Source: Bradyrhizobium mercantei
Lineage (GTDB): Bacteria > Pseudomonadota > Alphaproteobacteria > Rhizobiales > Xanthobacteraceae
Direction of reading: 5' to 3'
NCBI RefSeq assembly: GCF_001982635.1
Contig: NZ_MKFI01000002.1
Coordinates: 733,313 to 797,312, forward strand
Length of the DNA stretch: 64,000 nucleotides
How positions within the stretch are numbered: the first letter of the stretch is position 1; each line of letters opens with the position of its first letter. This document shows, one piece after another, positions 24,009 through 33,346 of the stretch. Both the position numbers and the translations under genes were made by a program. The notes below the pieces were generated by a model. The model was given only the letters and a program-made list of their open reading frames with translations, made no database searches and had not been told where the DNA came from.

Positions 24009-25223
24009 TTACGTCACTGCATTGACGACCTGATATTCTTGCCGGCGCCATACCTCGCCATTGATCACCTCCTCGATGATCTCGGCGGCCTTCAGCACCT
24101 CGGGTTCGCCGATATAGAGCGGCGTGATCCCGAACCGCATGATGTCCGGCGCCCGGAAGTCACCGATCACCCCACGGGAAATCAGCGCCTGCATGGCGGC
24201 ATACCCACCGGCAAAGGCGAAGGAAACGTGCGACCCGCGCTCAGCATGCGCTTGCGGCGTGACCAGCCTCAGCGACGGACAGCGTCGGGCGACTTCGGCT
24301 ATCAGCAAGTCGCCGAGCGCGAGTGAGCGTGCGCGGACTTCGCCGATATCGACACGATCCCAGATGTCGAGCGATGCCTCCAGCGCGGCCATCGCCAGCA
24401 CCGGCGGTGTGCCGACACGCATGCGCTCGACGCCATCGGCGGGTTGATAGGCGAGATCGAATGCGAACGGCTTTGCGTGCCCCATCCAGCCCGACAACGC
24501 AGCGCGCGCCTGATCGGCATGCCAGGGCGCGACGTAAAGGAAGGCCGGCGCGCCGGGACCGGCATTGAGATATTTGTAGGTGCAGCCGGCGGCGAAATCG
24601 ACGCCAGTCCCCCCGAGGTCGACCGGCAGCGCACCGGCCGAATGCGCGAGATCCCAGACCGTGACGATGCCGAGCGCATGCGCCTTCGCGGTCAGGGTCC
24701 GCATATCGTGGCGACGGCCGGTGCGGTAGTCGACCTCGGTCAGGTAAAGCACCGCAATGTCGTCCGACAGCGCTGCCTCGACCTCATCCGGGGCCGCCAA
24801 TCGCAATTGGTGGCCGCGCCCGAGCGTCGCGATCAGCCCTTCGGCCATATAGAGATCGGTCGGAAAATTACCGGTATCGGAGAGAACGACCTTGCGCTCC
24901 CGGTTCAGCTCGAGCCCGGCCGCGAGCGCCTGATAGACTTTGAGCGACAGCGTATCTCCGACCATCACCGTGCCCGGCGCGGCGCCGATCAGGCGCGCGA
25001 GGCGATCGCCCACGCGGCGCGGCTGCACGTACCAGCCGGCGCTGTTCCAGGCGCGAATGAGTTCATTGCCCCATTCGGCCGTGATGACATGCGCGACGCG
25101 TTCGGCAACGCCCAGCGGCAGCGCACCGAGCGAGTTGCCATCAAGATAGATGACATCCGCGGGCAACTGAAACATTGCCTTGGTGTCGTCGTAGACGCGC
25201 AGTTGCGATTTCGCTTCGGTCAT
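24009..25223 (-). CDS. kynU: Kynureninase
   Basis: A 404-residue PLP-dependent fold type I enzyme that cleaves kynurenine to anthranilate and alanine. The N terminus 'VIYLDGNSLGALP' and the segment 'VWDLAHSAGALPVDL' are kynureninase signatures; Lys217 in 'CTYKYLNAGPG' is the PLP Schiff-base lysine. ATG 25223 lies 10 bases after the kynA stop, so it is the third gene of a kyn operon. Length is normal. Confidence 0.95.
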   Translation of the reverse strand: MTEAKSQLRVYDDTKAMFQLPADVIYLDGNSLGALPLGVAERVAHVITAEWGNELIRAWNSAGWYVQPRRVGDRLARLIGAAPGTVMVGDTLSLKVYQALAAGLELNRERKVVLSDTGNFPTDLYMAEGLIATLGRGHQLRLAAPDEVEAALSDDIAVLYLTEVDYRTGRRHDMRTLTAKAHALGIVTVWDLAHSAGALPVDLGGTGVDFAAGCTYKYLNAGPGAPAFLYVAPWHADQARAALSGWMGHAKPFAFDLAYQPADGVERMRVGTPPVLAMAALEASLDIWDRVDIGEVRARSLALGDLLIAEVARRCPSLRLVTPQAHAERGSHVSFAFAGGYAAMQALISRGVIGDFRAPDIMRFGITPLYIGEPEVLKAAEIIEEVINGEVWRRQEYQVVNAVT

Positions 25224-25233
25224 GGCTTCTCGC

Positions 25234-26073
25234 CTACAGAATGGTGCGGACGCGCCACAGTTCAGGAAACAGCTCGACCTCGAGCATCCGCTTGAGATAG
25301 CTGACCCCACCGGTGCCGCCGGTGCCGCGCTTGAAGCCGATGACGCGCTCCACCGTGGTCACGTGATTGAAGCGCCAGCGGCGAAAGTAATCCTCGAAGT
25401 CGACCAGTTTCTCGGCGAGCTCGTAGAGCGTCCAGTTGGCTTCGGGAGCCTCGTAGACGCGGCGCCAGGCTTGCATCACGCCCTCGTCGAAGTGATGGGT
25501 CTCGTGGACGTCGCGCGACAGGACGGTCACGGGCATGGTGAGCCCCTTGCGGTCGGCGAAGCGGAGCACCTCGTCATAAAGGCTCGGCGTCGCAAGCTCA
25601 ATTTTGAGCAAAGCCATCACCTCGGGGTCATGCGCGTGCGGTTTCAACATCGCGTCATTGCGATTGCCGAGCAGATACTCGATCAGCCGGTATTGATACG
25701 ACTGGAAGCCCGAGGATTGGCCCAGCCGCGAGCGGAAATGGGTGTACTCGCTGGGCGTCATGGTACGCAGCACGTCCCAGGCATTGTTCAACTGCTCGAA
25801 GATGCGGGAGACACGCGCGAGCATCTTCATCGCCGGCGACACCTCTTCGCGGGCGATGGCGTGACGGGCGGCGCGCAGCTCGTGGATGGCGAGCCGCATC
25901 CACAGTTCGGAGGTTTGATGCTGGATGATGAACAGCATCTCGTCATGCGCATCCGAGATCGGGTGCTGGGCGCCGAGCAATGCATCGAGTCGCAGGTAGT
26001 CGCCATACGACATCTTCCGCGTGAAATCGGTCTCGGCGCCCTCGACCGCGGGATCGTAGTCGTTGTTGCTCAT
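25234..26073 (-). CDS. kynA: Tryptophan 2,3-dioxygenase
   Basis: A 279-residue heme dioxygenase that converts L-tryptophan to N-formylkynurenine. Signature segments are '[17 protein letters not shown]', '[13 protein letters not shown]' and '[16 protein letters not shown]' followed by 'GTGGTGG', the substrate-binding loop. ATG 26073 has AGAGGA upstream. It sits between the formamidase-like hydrolase (26-base gap) and kynU (10-base gap). Confidence 0.96.
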   Translation of the reverse strand: MSNNDYDPAVEGAETDFTRKMSYGDYLRLDALLGAQHPISDAHDEMLFIIQHQTSELWMRLAIHELRAARHAIAREEVSPAMKMLARVSRIFEQLNNAWDVLRTMTPSEYTHFRSRLGQSSGFQSYQYRLIEYLLGNRNDAMLKPHAHDPEVMALLKIELATPSLYDEVLRFADRKGLTMPVTVLSRDVHETHHFDEGVMQAWRRVYEAPEANWTLYELAEKLVDFEDYFRRWRFNHVTTVERVIGFKRGTGGTGGVSYLKRMLEVELFPELWRVRTIL

Positions 26074-26099
26074 GACGTCCTCTCGATCGATCCACGACC

Positions 26100-26897
26100 T
26101 CAAACGAGGCCCAGAAGGTGCCTCGTGATGGCGGAGGATGGATCCTTCAGCCCATCGACAACAGAGAAATGGTTATGCCCGGGGTCGATGACGAGGCGCG
26201 TGGGCACGTCGAATCCGGTCCAGATATTAGCCATCAGCTCTGCCTGACGGATGAACTCGGGTCGTTCGCCGCCACCGACCCAGGCGGTGAGCGGCGATTT
26301 GCCCCGCGGCAGATGCAAGGCGGCGCTTTCGCGCGCTGCCTCGCCTGCGTCCATCCGGAGCGTCTCGTTCATCGCGGTCTTCAGAAGCGGCCGCAGATCG
26401 TGCAGACCGCTGATCGACAATGTCGCCACGATCCTGTCGTAGACCCCAGGTGCGAGACGGCCGTCGTCGCACTGCATGCGGGTAACCAGGTGGCCGCCGG
26501 CGGAATGGCCGGCCAATCGAATAGGCCCGGAGACCTCCGCCGCAGCCGAGGCAATCGCGGCCGCGATCTCGGAGATGCGCGCGGCCGGTGTCAGCGTGTA
26601 ACTTGGCAGCGCCACCACCCAGCCGTGGCTTCGCGCGCCTTCCGCGAGGTCGGTCCATGACGATTTATCGAAGCGCATCCAGTACCCGCCATGCACGAAG
26701 ACGACGAGGCCCTTGCTGTCGCCGTCCGGCAGGATCAGGTCGAGGCGCTGGCGCTCTCCCGATCCATAGGCGATGTCCGGCCTGAATGATTTGAGGCCGG
26801 CGCGATAGGCTGCCGCCCGCTCCGCCCACCGCGCCGGCAATTCATCCGACCCCGGCACGTGGGCCGAATTTGCGTAGGCATCGTCCCAGTCGCGCAT
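26100..26897 (-). CDS. Alpha/beta hydrolase, probable N-formylkynurenine formamidase
   Basis: A 265-residue hydrolase with the oxyanion motif '[11 protein letters not shown]', nucleophile elbow GHSAGG and a late His in 'DPGHNHFSV'. It is first in the operon with kynA and kynU, which otherwise lack the formamidase step, so it probably hydrolyses N-formylkynurenine in place of the metal-dependent KynB. The sequence type is the esterase-like arylformamidase. ATG 26897 follows GGGGGAG. The function is inferred from context. Confidence 0.85.
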   Translation of the reverse strand: MRDWDDAYANSAHVPGSDELPARWAERAAAYRAGLKSFRPDIAYGSGERQRLDLILPDGDSKGLVVFVHGGYWMRFDKSSWTDLAEGARSHGWVVALPSYTLTPAARISEIAAAIASAAAEVSGPIRLAGHSAGGHLVTRMQCDDGRLAPGVYDRIVATLSISGLHDLRPLLKTAMNETLRMDAGEAARESAALHLPRGKSPLTAWVGGGERPEFIRQAELMANIWTGFDVPTRLVIDPGHNHFSVVDGLKDPSSAITRHLLGLV

Positions 26898-27103
26898 CGT
26901 GGCTCCCCCGAAGATTCGCCGTCGATCGGACGCCATTTTGCCACCGGCTGGGCTGTTCGCCCAGTCTTTATTTTAGACTTAAAGCATCTGCTTCCTGATG
27001 CCTCCCGGGCAAGCGGTGCCTTGGCCCACGGGTCCGATCCGGCGAAGCGCCGGGGGTTCAACGCCCCGAGCAGCGCCCCTCATCGAGCCCACAACACACG
27101 AAG

Positions 27104-28381
27104 CTACGCCTTCTCCACGCCACACCATTCCGCGATGAACAGTGCCATGGCCTTGGTCGCTTTCCGCAGCGAGTCCAGCTCGACATATTCGTTGAAGCCG
27201 TGCATCGCAGCGCCGCTGGCGCCGAAGCAGAGGCTCGGGATGTCGTAGTTCAGGCCGTAGAAGCGCGTGTCGGTCAGCGCGGTGAAGGCGCGATCTTCCA
27301 CTGCCCCGCCATAGACCGCCTGGTGTGCCCTGGCGAAGGCCGCTTCCGGCGCCTCGGAATTCACCAGCTCATAGCCTTCCGACAGGAAGCCCGACCATTC
27401 CACCTGCGGCGGATTGTTGGAGAGGAAACGATGATCGCGCGCCGCGGCCGACACGCAGGCCAGAATCTCCTTCTGGCATTCGGCGATCGACCAGCCCGGC
27501 AGCACCGCGATGCGGCAGTCGACATCGCACCAGGCCGGCACGCTGGAAGCCCAGTCGCCGCCCTTGATGATGCCGGGATTGAAGTTGATCGGATGATTGA
27601 CGTCCTTGAAATGGCGGTCGGCCTTGGCGCGCTCGTTCCAGGCGATCTCGAGCTTCTCCAGCGCATGCACCAGATGATACGCCGCCATGATCGCGTTCGC
27701 GCCGGCGCCCGCCTCGAACACATGCACCGGGAAGCCGCGCACCTTGAGGCGGAACCAGATCACGCCGACCTGCGAGCGGATCATCTTGCCGCTGGTCGGC
27801 TCCGGGATGAAGCAGGCATCGGCGCGATAGCCGCGTTGTAAGGTCGAGAGCGCACCGACGCCGGTGCTCTCCTCCTCGATGACAGACTGGAAGTGAATCC
27901 GCGCCGTCGGCTTCAATCCGGCCTTCCTGATCGCATCCAGCGCATAGAGCGCAGCGATGGTGCCGGACTTCATGTCGCAGGCACCGCGGCCATACATCCT
28001 GCCGTCCTTGATCACAGGCGAGAACGGCGGCGTCTCCCACATCTCGAGCGGACCGGTCGGCACCACGTCGCAGTGGCCCTGCAGGATCAGCGATTTGCCG
28101 GCATTGGTCGCCGGGCGATAAGTGCCGACCACGGTGCGCGCCTTGGAGAAATCATGCTCGATCGGGCCGAAGCCGCGCAGATCCTTCAGGTCGTCGAGAT
28201 TGATGTGCCAGTCGTCGACCTCATAGCCGCGCTCGCGCAGCAGATCGCCGATCATGTCCTGGCACGGCCCCTCGGCACCGCGGGTCGAGGGGATCGCGAC
28301 AAAGGCCTGCGTCGTCGCAAGCTGCGCATCGAATCCCTCATCAACGGCGGCAAGGATTCGTTGTTGCGTCTCGGCAGTCAT
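27104..28381 (-). CDS. M20-family peptidase/deacylase (ArgE/DapE-like)
   Basis: A 425-residue zinc amidohydrolase. The metal ligands are in 'LQGHCDVVPTGP' and 'GRGACDMKSG', the catalytic Glu in 'VIEEESTG', and a later His in 'AMHGFNEYVE'. The dimerisation domain lies around residues 190-305. It could deacetylate an amino acid such as N-acetylornithine or succinyl-diaminopimelate, or cleave a dipeptide. It lies upstream of the kyn operon by about 200 bases on the same strand and might share a transcript, though no terminator is obvious. Confidence 0.85.
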   Translation of the reverse strand: MTAETQQRILAAVDEGFDAQLATTQAFVAIPSTRGAEGPCQDMIGDLLRERGYEVDDWHINLDDLKDLRGFGPIEHDFSKARTVVGTYRPATNAGKSLILQGHCDVVPTGPLEMWETPPFSPVIKDGRMYGRGACDMKSGTIAALYALDAIRKAGLKPTARIHFQSVIEEESTGVGALSTLQRGYRADACFIPEPTSGKMIRSQVGVIWFRLKVRGFPVHVFEAGAGANAIMAAYHLVHALEKLEIAWNERAKADRHFKDVNHPINFNPGIIKGGDWASSVPAWCDVDCRIAVLPGWSIAECQKEILACVSAAARDHRFLSNNPPQVEWSGFLSEGYELVNSEAPEAAFARAHQAVYGGAVEDRAFTALTDTRFYGLNYDIPSLCFGASGAAMHGFNEYVELDSLRKATKAMALFIAEWCGVEKA

Positions 28382-28436
28382 GCGGCAGCTCCGTGGGGGA
28401 CATCAGAAAAGGTGGGAGCAGCAGCGTAACCTGATT

Positions 28437-29162
28437 TCACTCCGCGGGGTATTGCGCAAAATAGGCATCCCGCAATGCATCTTCGAGCAGACGGCCCTCC
28501 GAATAGCCATCGAGCGTCTTCGGCCGCGTCACGCCGTCGAGCAGCCGCGGACACGGCTCGGGCGCGCCGAGCACCGTGCGCACCGGAATGCGCTCGGCAT
28601 AGATCGGCAACTCGTAATCCTCGTCGTCATCGGCGACGCCCTTGGCGCGCACCTTTGCGGACGCCTCCTCGATCTCCATCGCGATGAACGAGGTCGCCTT
28701 GATCTCCTGCTTGTTGCTGGCGCGCAGGCCCGCGGTGCGCTCGGGAAAGAAGCGGTCGACCATCGCGACGATGGCGCGTTCCTTCTCCGCGGGGTCGGTG
28801 ACGAGATAGGCTGACCCGAACGCCATCACCGCGCGATAGTCGGCCGAGTGGTTGAAGCCGCAGCGTGCCAGCACCAGGCTGTCGAGATGGGCAACCGTCA
28901 GGCAGACACGCTGCCCTTCCGACTGGTTCTCCAACATCCGGCTCGCGCTGGAGCCGTGCCAGTAGAGCTTCGTACCCTCGCGCCAGAAGAAGGTCGGCGT
29001 GCAGTAGGGCTGGCCGTCGATCACGTAGGAGACGTGGCACAGCATCGAGGCGTCGAGGATCTTGTGCACGGTGGCGTGGTCGTAGAAGCCACGGTCGTGG
29101 CGGCGCTTGACCCGGTTGCGGGACGAAAGGGGATAGGACGGAGTGGATGCGCCTTCGGTCAC
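28437..29162 (-). CDS. PNPOx-like (split-barrel FMN) protein
   Basis: A 241-residue protein of the pyridoxamine 5'-phosphate oxidase-like FMN-binding split barrel family, with 'MLCHVSYVIDGQPYCTPTFFWREG' and 'LYWHGSSASRMLE' as the characteristic strand pair. It ends in a C-terminal extension specific to this subfamily. It is divergent from a MocR regulator, and such pairs are usually regulator-target pairs in vitamin B6 metabolism. Whether it makes PLP or acts on another flavin-linked substrate is unknown. Confidence 0.85.
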   Translation of the reverse strand: MTEGASTPSYPLSSRNRVKRRHDRGFYDHATVHKILDASMLCHVSYVIDGQPYCTPTFFWREGTKLYWHGSSASRMLENQSEGQRVCLTVAHLDSLVLARCGFNHSADYRAVMAFGSAYLVTDPAEKERAIVAMVDRFFPERTAGLRASNKQEIKATSFIAMEIEEASAKVRAKGVADDDEDYELPIYAERIPVRTVLGAPEPCPRLLDGVTRPKTLDGYSEGRLLEDALRDAYFAQYPAE

Positions 29163-29179
29163 GGTTGAGCCTCGTCAAA

Positions 29180-29196
29180 TCTGGAATCTGTCCAGA
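29180..29196. promoter_or_regulatory. Inverted repeat between the PNPOx-like gene and MocR
   Basis: TCTGGA and TCCAGA around a 5-base centre in the 73-base space between two divergent genes. It is a candidate operator for the MocR regulator and its divergent target. MocR regulators such as PdxR more often bind direct repeats, so the assignment is tentative. Confidence 0.45.
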
Positions 29197-29235
29197 GTTG
29201 TAGCTGTTCATTTGGTCTGCGATAGTGCCAATTCC

Positions 29236-30765
29236 ATGCGAAAAATTCCGACCAATTCCCGCAAGCCCGCGGCGCGCAAGCCGGAGCTGCCGCTCGACCT
29301 CACCGGGGCGCATGTGACGCCGGGCGCCGCGTCGCAGCAGCGGCTCTATCAGGCGCTGTGCCACACCATCGTCGGCGGCCTGGTCAAGCCGGGCGAGCCG
29401 CTGCCACCGTCGCGCGCGCTGGCAAAACAGACCGGCTTCCGCCGCAACGCCGTCACGACGGCCTATGAGCGCTTGATCGCCGACGGCTTTGCGGTAGCAA
29501 CCACCGGCTCCGGCACATTCGTCGCCGCGCGCATTCCCGCGCAGGCCGGCACGCCGCGACGCGCGAAGATCGCGATCGAGCCGCCGCAACACAATGCGCT
29601 GTCGCTCGGCTGCACCCATATCGACGAGCGCGCGCTGCAGCGCTTCCGCGCCTTTGCCGGCCGCAGGCTGCGCGCCTTCGGCTCCGAGCACCTGCATTAC
29701 GGCGATCCGCGCGGCAGCGGCGAATTGCGGGCGGCGATATCAGACCATTTGCTGTCGGCGCGCGGGCTGCGCTGCGATCCCGACCAGATCATGCTTGCGT
29801 CAGGCACGCTGCATGCACTGCGCATCGTGTTAGGGGCGATCCTCAAGCCCGGCGATCAGGTCTGGTGCGAGGACCCCGGCTATCCGGCGGCGCGGCGCGC
29901 GATCGAGCATTGCGGCTACCGGCCGGTGTCGGTGCCCGTCGATGGCGCCGGCATGCGCGTCGACAAGGGTCGCGTATCCGCGCCCGCGGCGCGTGCCGCC
30001 TATGTCACGCCGTCGCACCAGTTCCCGCTCGGCGTGCAGATGTCGATGCCGCGCCGGCTCGAGCTGCTCGACTGGGCACGCGATGCCAGCGCCTTCGTGT
30101 TCGAGGACGATTACGACAGCGAGTTCCGCTACGACGGCGCGCCGCTGCTGTCGCTCGCCGGCATCGATCATCTGCGCCGCGTGATCTACATGGGCACGTT
30201 TGCGAAGACGCTGTTCCCGGGATTGCGGATCGGTTACTGCGCCCTGCCCGAGGCCTTGATCGGTCCGGTCACCGAAGCGCGCGCCGCGCTCGACCGCTTT
30301 CCCGCCACCTTGATGGAAGGCGCGGTCGCCGACATGCTGAACTCCGGCGCCTTCGCCGCCAATTTGCGCAAATCGCGAAAACTCTATCGCGAGGCGCGCG
30401 ACATGCTGGCGTCGACGCTCACCAGTGCATCCGAGGGCGAGCTCACGGTTCCCGTGCCGTCGCAGGGCCTGCATCTCGTGGCGCGGCTCGATCCGGCGAC
30501 CGATCCTTTGATTGCCGCGCAGGCCAAGGCCGCTGCGGGCGTCGGCGGCTGGCTGCTCGCCGAGACCTATCATCGCGCGCGGCCACTGCCCGGCTTCGTG
30601 CTGGGATTTTCCGGTCATCCGGTTCCGCAGCTCGTCGCGTCAGCGGAACAATTGGCGAAGACAACGCTCGCTGCGCTGCGCGCGACGCGCAAGGTATCTG
30701 TCAAGGATCCGCGAGGCCGCGCTCTAGGAGAATCGCAGCTGCCTGACTATGGTCGCCCGCGTTGA
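29236..30765 (+). CDS. MocR/PdxR-family transcription regulator
   Basis: A 509-residue fusion of a GntR winged helix-turn-helix (about residues 35-100, 'PPSRALAKQTGFRRNAVTTAYERL') and a fold type I aminotransferase-like domain (about 115-490). Lys324 in 'MGTFAKTLFPG' is the PLP-binding lysine of the family. These regulators respond to PLP or an amino acid. It is divergent from the PNPOx-like gene and probably controls it. ATG 29236 is chosen to place the DNA-binding domain normally; an open frame starts further upstream. Confidence 0.88.
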   Translation: MRKIPTNSRKPAARKPELPLDLTGAHVTPGAASQQRLYQALCHTIVGGLVKPGEPLPPSRALAKQTGFRRNAVTTAYERLIADGFAVATTGSGTFVAARIPAQAGTPRRAKIAIEPPQHNALSLGCTHIDERALQRFRAFAGRRLRAFGSEHLHYGDPRGSGELRAAISDHLLSARGLRCDPDQIMLASGTLHALRIVLGAILKPGDQVWCEDPGYPAARRAIEHCGYRPVSVPVDGAGMRVDKGRVSAPAARAAYVTPSHQFPLGVQMSMPRRLELLDWARDASAFVFEDDYDSEFRYDGAPLLSLAGIDHLRRVIYMGTFAKTLFPGLRIGYCALPEALIGPVTEARAALDRFPATLMEGAVADMLNSGAFAANLRKSRKLYREARDMLASTLTSASEGELTVPVPSQGLHLVARLDPATDPLIAAQAKAAAGVGGWLLAETYHRARPLPGFVLGFSGHPVPQLVASAEQLAKTTLAALRATRKVSVKDPRGRALGESQLPDYGRPR

Positions 30766-30800
30766 GTCGTTGAGTCAGTGTCCGCTTATGGAGATACCGG

Positions 30801-30950
30801 ATGCCCAATCGCAACGTCCTGTATCTCGTGATCGGCGCGCTGGTCGTGATCACGGGCATGCTCGGCTACAATCTTTATCAGGCGAAGAAGCAGCCCGAAG
30901 GCCTGCAGATCAATGTCGGCCCAGACGGGCTCAAGATCCAGAACAAGTGA
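30801..30950 (+). CDS. Small single-span membrane protein (49 aa)
   Basis: A 49-residue frame from ATG 30801 to TGA at 30950. It has one transmembrane segment near the N terminus (VLYLVIGALVVITGMLGY), then a charged tail 'KKQPEGLQINVG'. A GGAG lies 9 bases upstream. The stop (TGATGG) overlaps an ATG of the next open frame. Similar short N-terminal-anchored proteins are common in bradyrhizobia; function unknown. Confidence 0.6.
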   Translation: MPNRNVLYLVIGALVVITGMLGYNLYQAKKQPEGLQINVGPDGLKIQNK

Positions 30951-30961
30951 TGGAGGCCGCG

Positions 30962-31207
30962 ATGTTGCGCATGGGACTGGTCGCGCTGGTCAGCGCCGCA
31001 GCACTTGGCGCGATGGTTCACTCCGCCGCAGCGGAGCCGTCCTTCATGCGCGAGGGTGACATCGTCGACCTCAGGGTCGGTCAGCGCGTCTTCGTCGATG
31101 ATGGCTCGTGTCCCGCCGGGCAGATCAAGCAGGTCGTCGGTTCCAAGCTGAGCGAGAACGGCGTGGTGCGCACCCGCAGCTGCGTGCCGCGCCTCGCCAA
31201 AAAATAA
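30962..31207 (+). CDS. Small exported protein, DUF6719-like
   Basis: An 81-residue protein with a signal peptide (MLRMGLVALVSAAALG ... AAA) and a small beta-rich domain containing 'VDLRVGQRVFVDDGSCPAGQIKQV' and 'RTRSCVPR', the two cysteines probably forming a disulfide. The pattern resembles DUF6719 proteins of bradyrhizobia. ATG 30962 is preferred because GGAGG lies five bases upstream. It follows the membrane protein gene closely and may be co-transcribed. Confidence 0.7.
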   Translation: MLRMGLVALVSAAALGAMVHSAAAEPSFMREGDIVDLRVGQRVFVDDGSCPAGQIKQVVGSKLSENGVVRTRSCVPRLAKK

Positions 31208-31258
31208 AACGCCGCGCTGTCGCGAGGCGTTTCCTTCATCTTTGCTTTGACGCGCCGT

Positions 31259-31654
31259 TCAGTTCGAGATCGGCTCGAACATGCATTGCAGCGTCGGCTT
31301 GGCGATCTTGGTAAAGGTCGGGCCGATCTCGCCCTGCTTGGAGGGCGGCACCCAGTCGGTCTCGATGGTCGGCACGCCGGTCTCGCTGATCCCGCGCAGC
31401 AGTGCCTGGCGGAGATCAGGATCGTCCACCGTCGCAGCGGCGTGGTCATGCAGGCAGCCGCACACGGCCTCGGGATGCGCCCAGCGGCCGAGCATATGCG
31501 GCGCGCATTGCCGCACGAACTCGTCACGGGGCTCGGGCACCCGGTACAGCGACCGGATCTGCATCGACTCGAGCGGAAGCTGGGATTGAGCCTGCGCGGA
31601 ACCTGCCATGACGAGTGAAGCCAACATCACGGCGGAGGAAATTCGGAGCAACAT
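31259..31654 (-). CDS. Exported hypothetical protein (131 aa)
   Basis: A protein with a signal peptide (VMLASLVMAGSAQA) and a mature part with four cysteines ('RQCAPHMLG', 'AVCGCLHDH', 'LQCMF') that could form two disulfides. No family recognised. It converges on the DUF6719-like gene. ATG 31654 is preceded by AAGGCTCCCC, a fair ribosome binding site. Confidence 0.65.
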   Translation of the reverse strand: MLLRISSAVMLASLVMAGSAQAQSQLPLESMQIRSLYRVPEPRDEFVRQCAPHMLGRWAHPEAVCGCLHDHAAATVDDPDLRQALLRGISETGVPTIETDWVPPSKQGEIGPTFTKIAKPTLQCMFEPISN

Positions 31655-31693
31655 GGGGAGCCTTTGCCGGCTGTTCTGTTTTTCGCGTCGCGC

Positions 31694-31852
31694 TTAGTTG
31701 GCCTGCGCCATCACCATCGGGGCCGAGGTGACGACCGGCGAGCCGTTATAGGTGAAGGTGCCGATGCCGGGCAAACCGTTGTCGGGGGTCCCAGCCATCG
31801 ACGAACCGGCCATCACGAAAGCGAAGGCGAGGATCAGGCTCATGGTCCGCAT
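31694..31852 (-). CDS. Small exported hypothetical protein (52 aa)
   Basis: A very short secreted protein: signal peptide MRTMSLILAFAFVMAGSSMA then 'GTPDNGLPGIGTFTYNGSPVV'. ATG 31852 has GGAG nine bases upstream. It follows the same pattern as other Gly-rich short bradyrhizobial exported proteins; function unknown. It is about 40 bases upstream of the gene at 31259-31654 on the same strand. Confidence 0.5.
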   Translation of the reverse strand: MRTMSLILAFAFVMAGSSMAGTPDNGLPGIGTFTYNGSPVVTSAPMVMAQAN

Positions 31853-32292
31853 CTGACAGTCTCCGTTATTCCGGTCGGCGTCCGGCGCCGTCGTGTTGAC
31901 GCCCTGATAACGATCTGCCGTTTCGGGAGTTCTGCGGAACAAGCCGAAAATGGTTTCGTCGGCCTGAGAATTGTTTCGTCGGCTGGCGGTCCACGAAACA
32001 TTCGCCGGAAAACGTCAATGTTTTCAGTGGCTGCGGCCCGGCAGGCAGCCCGCTCAAGATTTCGCGCGGTCAACCTGCCTGGCTGTGGATGGCTCGATTA
32101 TGCGTGCAAATTGAGCGCCCTAGCGCGCTTTCTTAACTTTCCTCTGCTGAGACGGGACGCAGCACAGCAAGGGCGGCGAGTGAACCCGGCGACGGTTCGG
32201 CCGACTCATCTGGGCGCCGTGCAACCATCTCGGTGGTGGCACGTTGTGGTGATTCCCGATCCAACGGTTGTTGTGATCCAATCCAACGAAGG
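31853..32292. other. 440-base stretch without a supported gene
   Basis: The bases between the small exported gene and the next candidate carry no frame with coding character on either strand; they include a relatively AT-rich segment around 31940-32110. I see no terminator, repeat or RNA gene in it. Confidence 0.5.
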
Positions 32293-32520
32293 ATGTCAGT
32301 CGTGGGCAATGGCAACATCGGTGTTGGCAATGAATCCGCGGTCAGCAAATCCGGCCAGCAGCAACAGATGACGGCCGCGATGCCGCAGCAGGGCGCTTAT
32401 GTCATGGGCGACAATGAGTGCGCGCCGCAGAAGCTGGTCCGCCTCGTCGGTTGCCGCGACTCGAAGCTCAAGCCTGGCTTCGGCGTTGGCGCGAAGCAGT
32501 TCGGGCAAACCAAAAGTTAG
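32293..32520 (+). CDS. Possible small hypothetical protein (75 aa)
   Basis: An open frame beginning at ATG 32293 with AAGG just before the start. The protein has a Gln/Asn/Gly-rich N-terminal half (NGNIGVGNE, GQQQQMTA) and 'CAPQKLVRLVGCRD' in the second half, with no signal peptide. It converges on the creA gene. Coding evidence is weak, so treat it as a candidate. Confidence 0.35.
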   Translation: MSVVGNGNIGVGNESAVSKSGQQQQMTAAMPQQGAYVMGDNECAPQKLVRLVGCRDSKLKPGFGVGAKQFGQTKS

Positions 32521-32563
32521 CTCGCCCGACGCTTCAGTCGACCGGGGTAAGCCCCTGCTCCCG

Positions 32564-33124
32564 CTATTGAATGAACTCGCCGCACTTCTGAACGGCGGCG
32601 GCATCGGCCGCGCCCCAAGGCATGATCGGCACCGACGACGTCGAGTTCTTCGGCGAGCCCTCGATCAGCTTGTCCGAATAGACCATGTAGACCAGCACGT
32701 TGCGCTTGGCGTCGCAGCCGCGCACGATCTGCATCTTCTTGAAGAACAGCGACCGCCGCTTGCTGAACATGTCGTCACCCTGGCTAAGCTTGTTCTTGAA
32801 GCGGATCGGCCCGATCTGCCGGCAAGCCAGCGAGATATCAGAGACTTCCTCGGCAAGGCCGAGCCAGCCCTTGAAGCCGCCCTTCTCCGGCACCGTGAAG
32901 TGACAGGCGACGCCCTCGACCTCGGGGTCGTCGACGCCATAGGTGGCGAGCTTGTCGTTGGGGCTGACCCATTTGAACACCGTCGAGCGGCGGAAGATCA
33001 GGTCCGGCTCGTCCGCCGCGGCCGCGGGCGCCGCCTGCCCCAAGGTCAGCAACATCAGCAGCGCCGCACATCCCCATCGAGACAAATGTCGCAGGTCACA
33101 CAGGCTCAAAGTTCTCGATGTCAT
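32564..33124 (-). CDS. creA: CreA family protein
   Basis: A 186-residue exported protein of the CreA family. It has a signal peptide (LLMLLTLGQAAPAAAA), the conserved start of the mature chain 'STVFKWVSPNDKL' and the family motif 'KLSQGDDMFSKRRSLFFKKMQ' region with conserved cysteines ('GVACHFTV', 'LACRQIG', 'RGCDAKRN'). The role of CreA is unknown. ATG 33124 follows GGAG. Confidence 0.88.
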   Translation of the reverse strand: MTSRTLSLCDLRHLSRWGCAALLMLLTLGQAAPAAAADEPDLIFRRSTVFKWVSPNDKLATYGVDDPEVEGVACHFTVPEKGGFKGWLGLAEEVSDISLACRQIGPIRFKNKLSQGDDMFSKRRSLFFKKMQIVRGCDAKRNVLVYMVYSDKLIEGSPKNSTSSVPIMPWGAADAAAVQKCGEFIQ

Positions 33125-33346
33125 TGAGGTCTCCGCAGGATGGGTGTCGCCTATGTAGTGCGCAAACGCCGCGCAGGAAGGCGCTGACAGTTCGGTGATC
33201 GGACCGGGCGTTTAACCTCTTGTGAGGCTTTTTTGTTACTCTTTCGTCGAAAATTCGCCCCTCACGGAAGGGTTAGATCGCTTGCGCTGGTGAACGTATT
33301 CCGCGTCTGCGACAACCAAGGAATAGTTTGGACTGGGATTCGGAAT

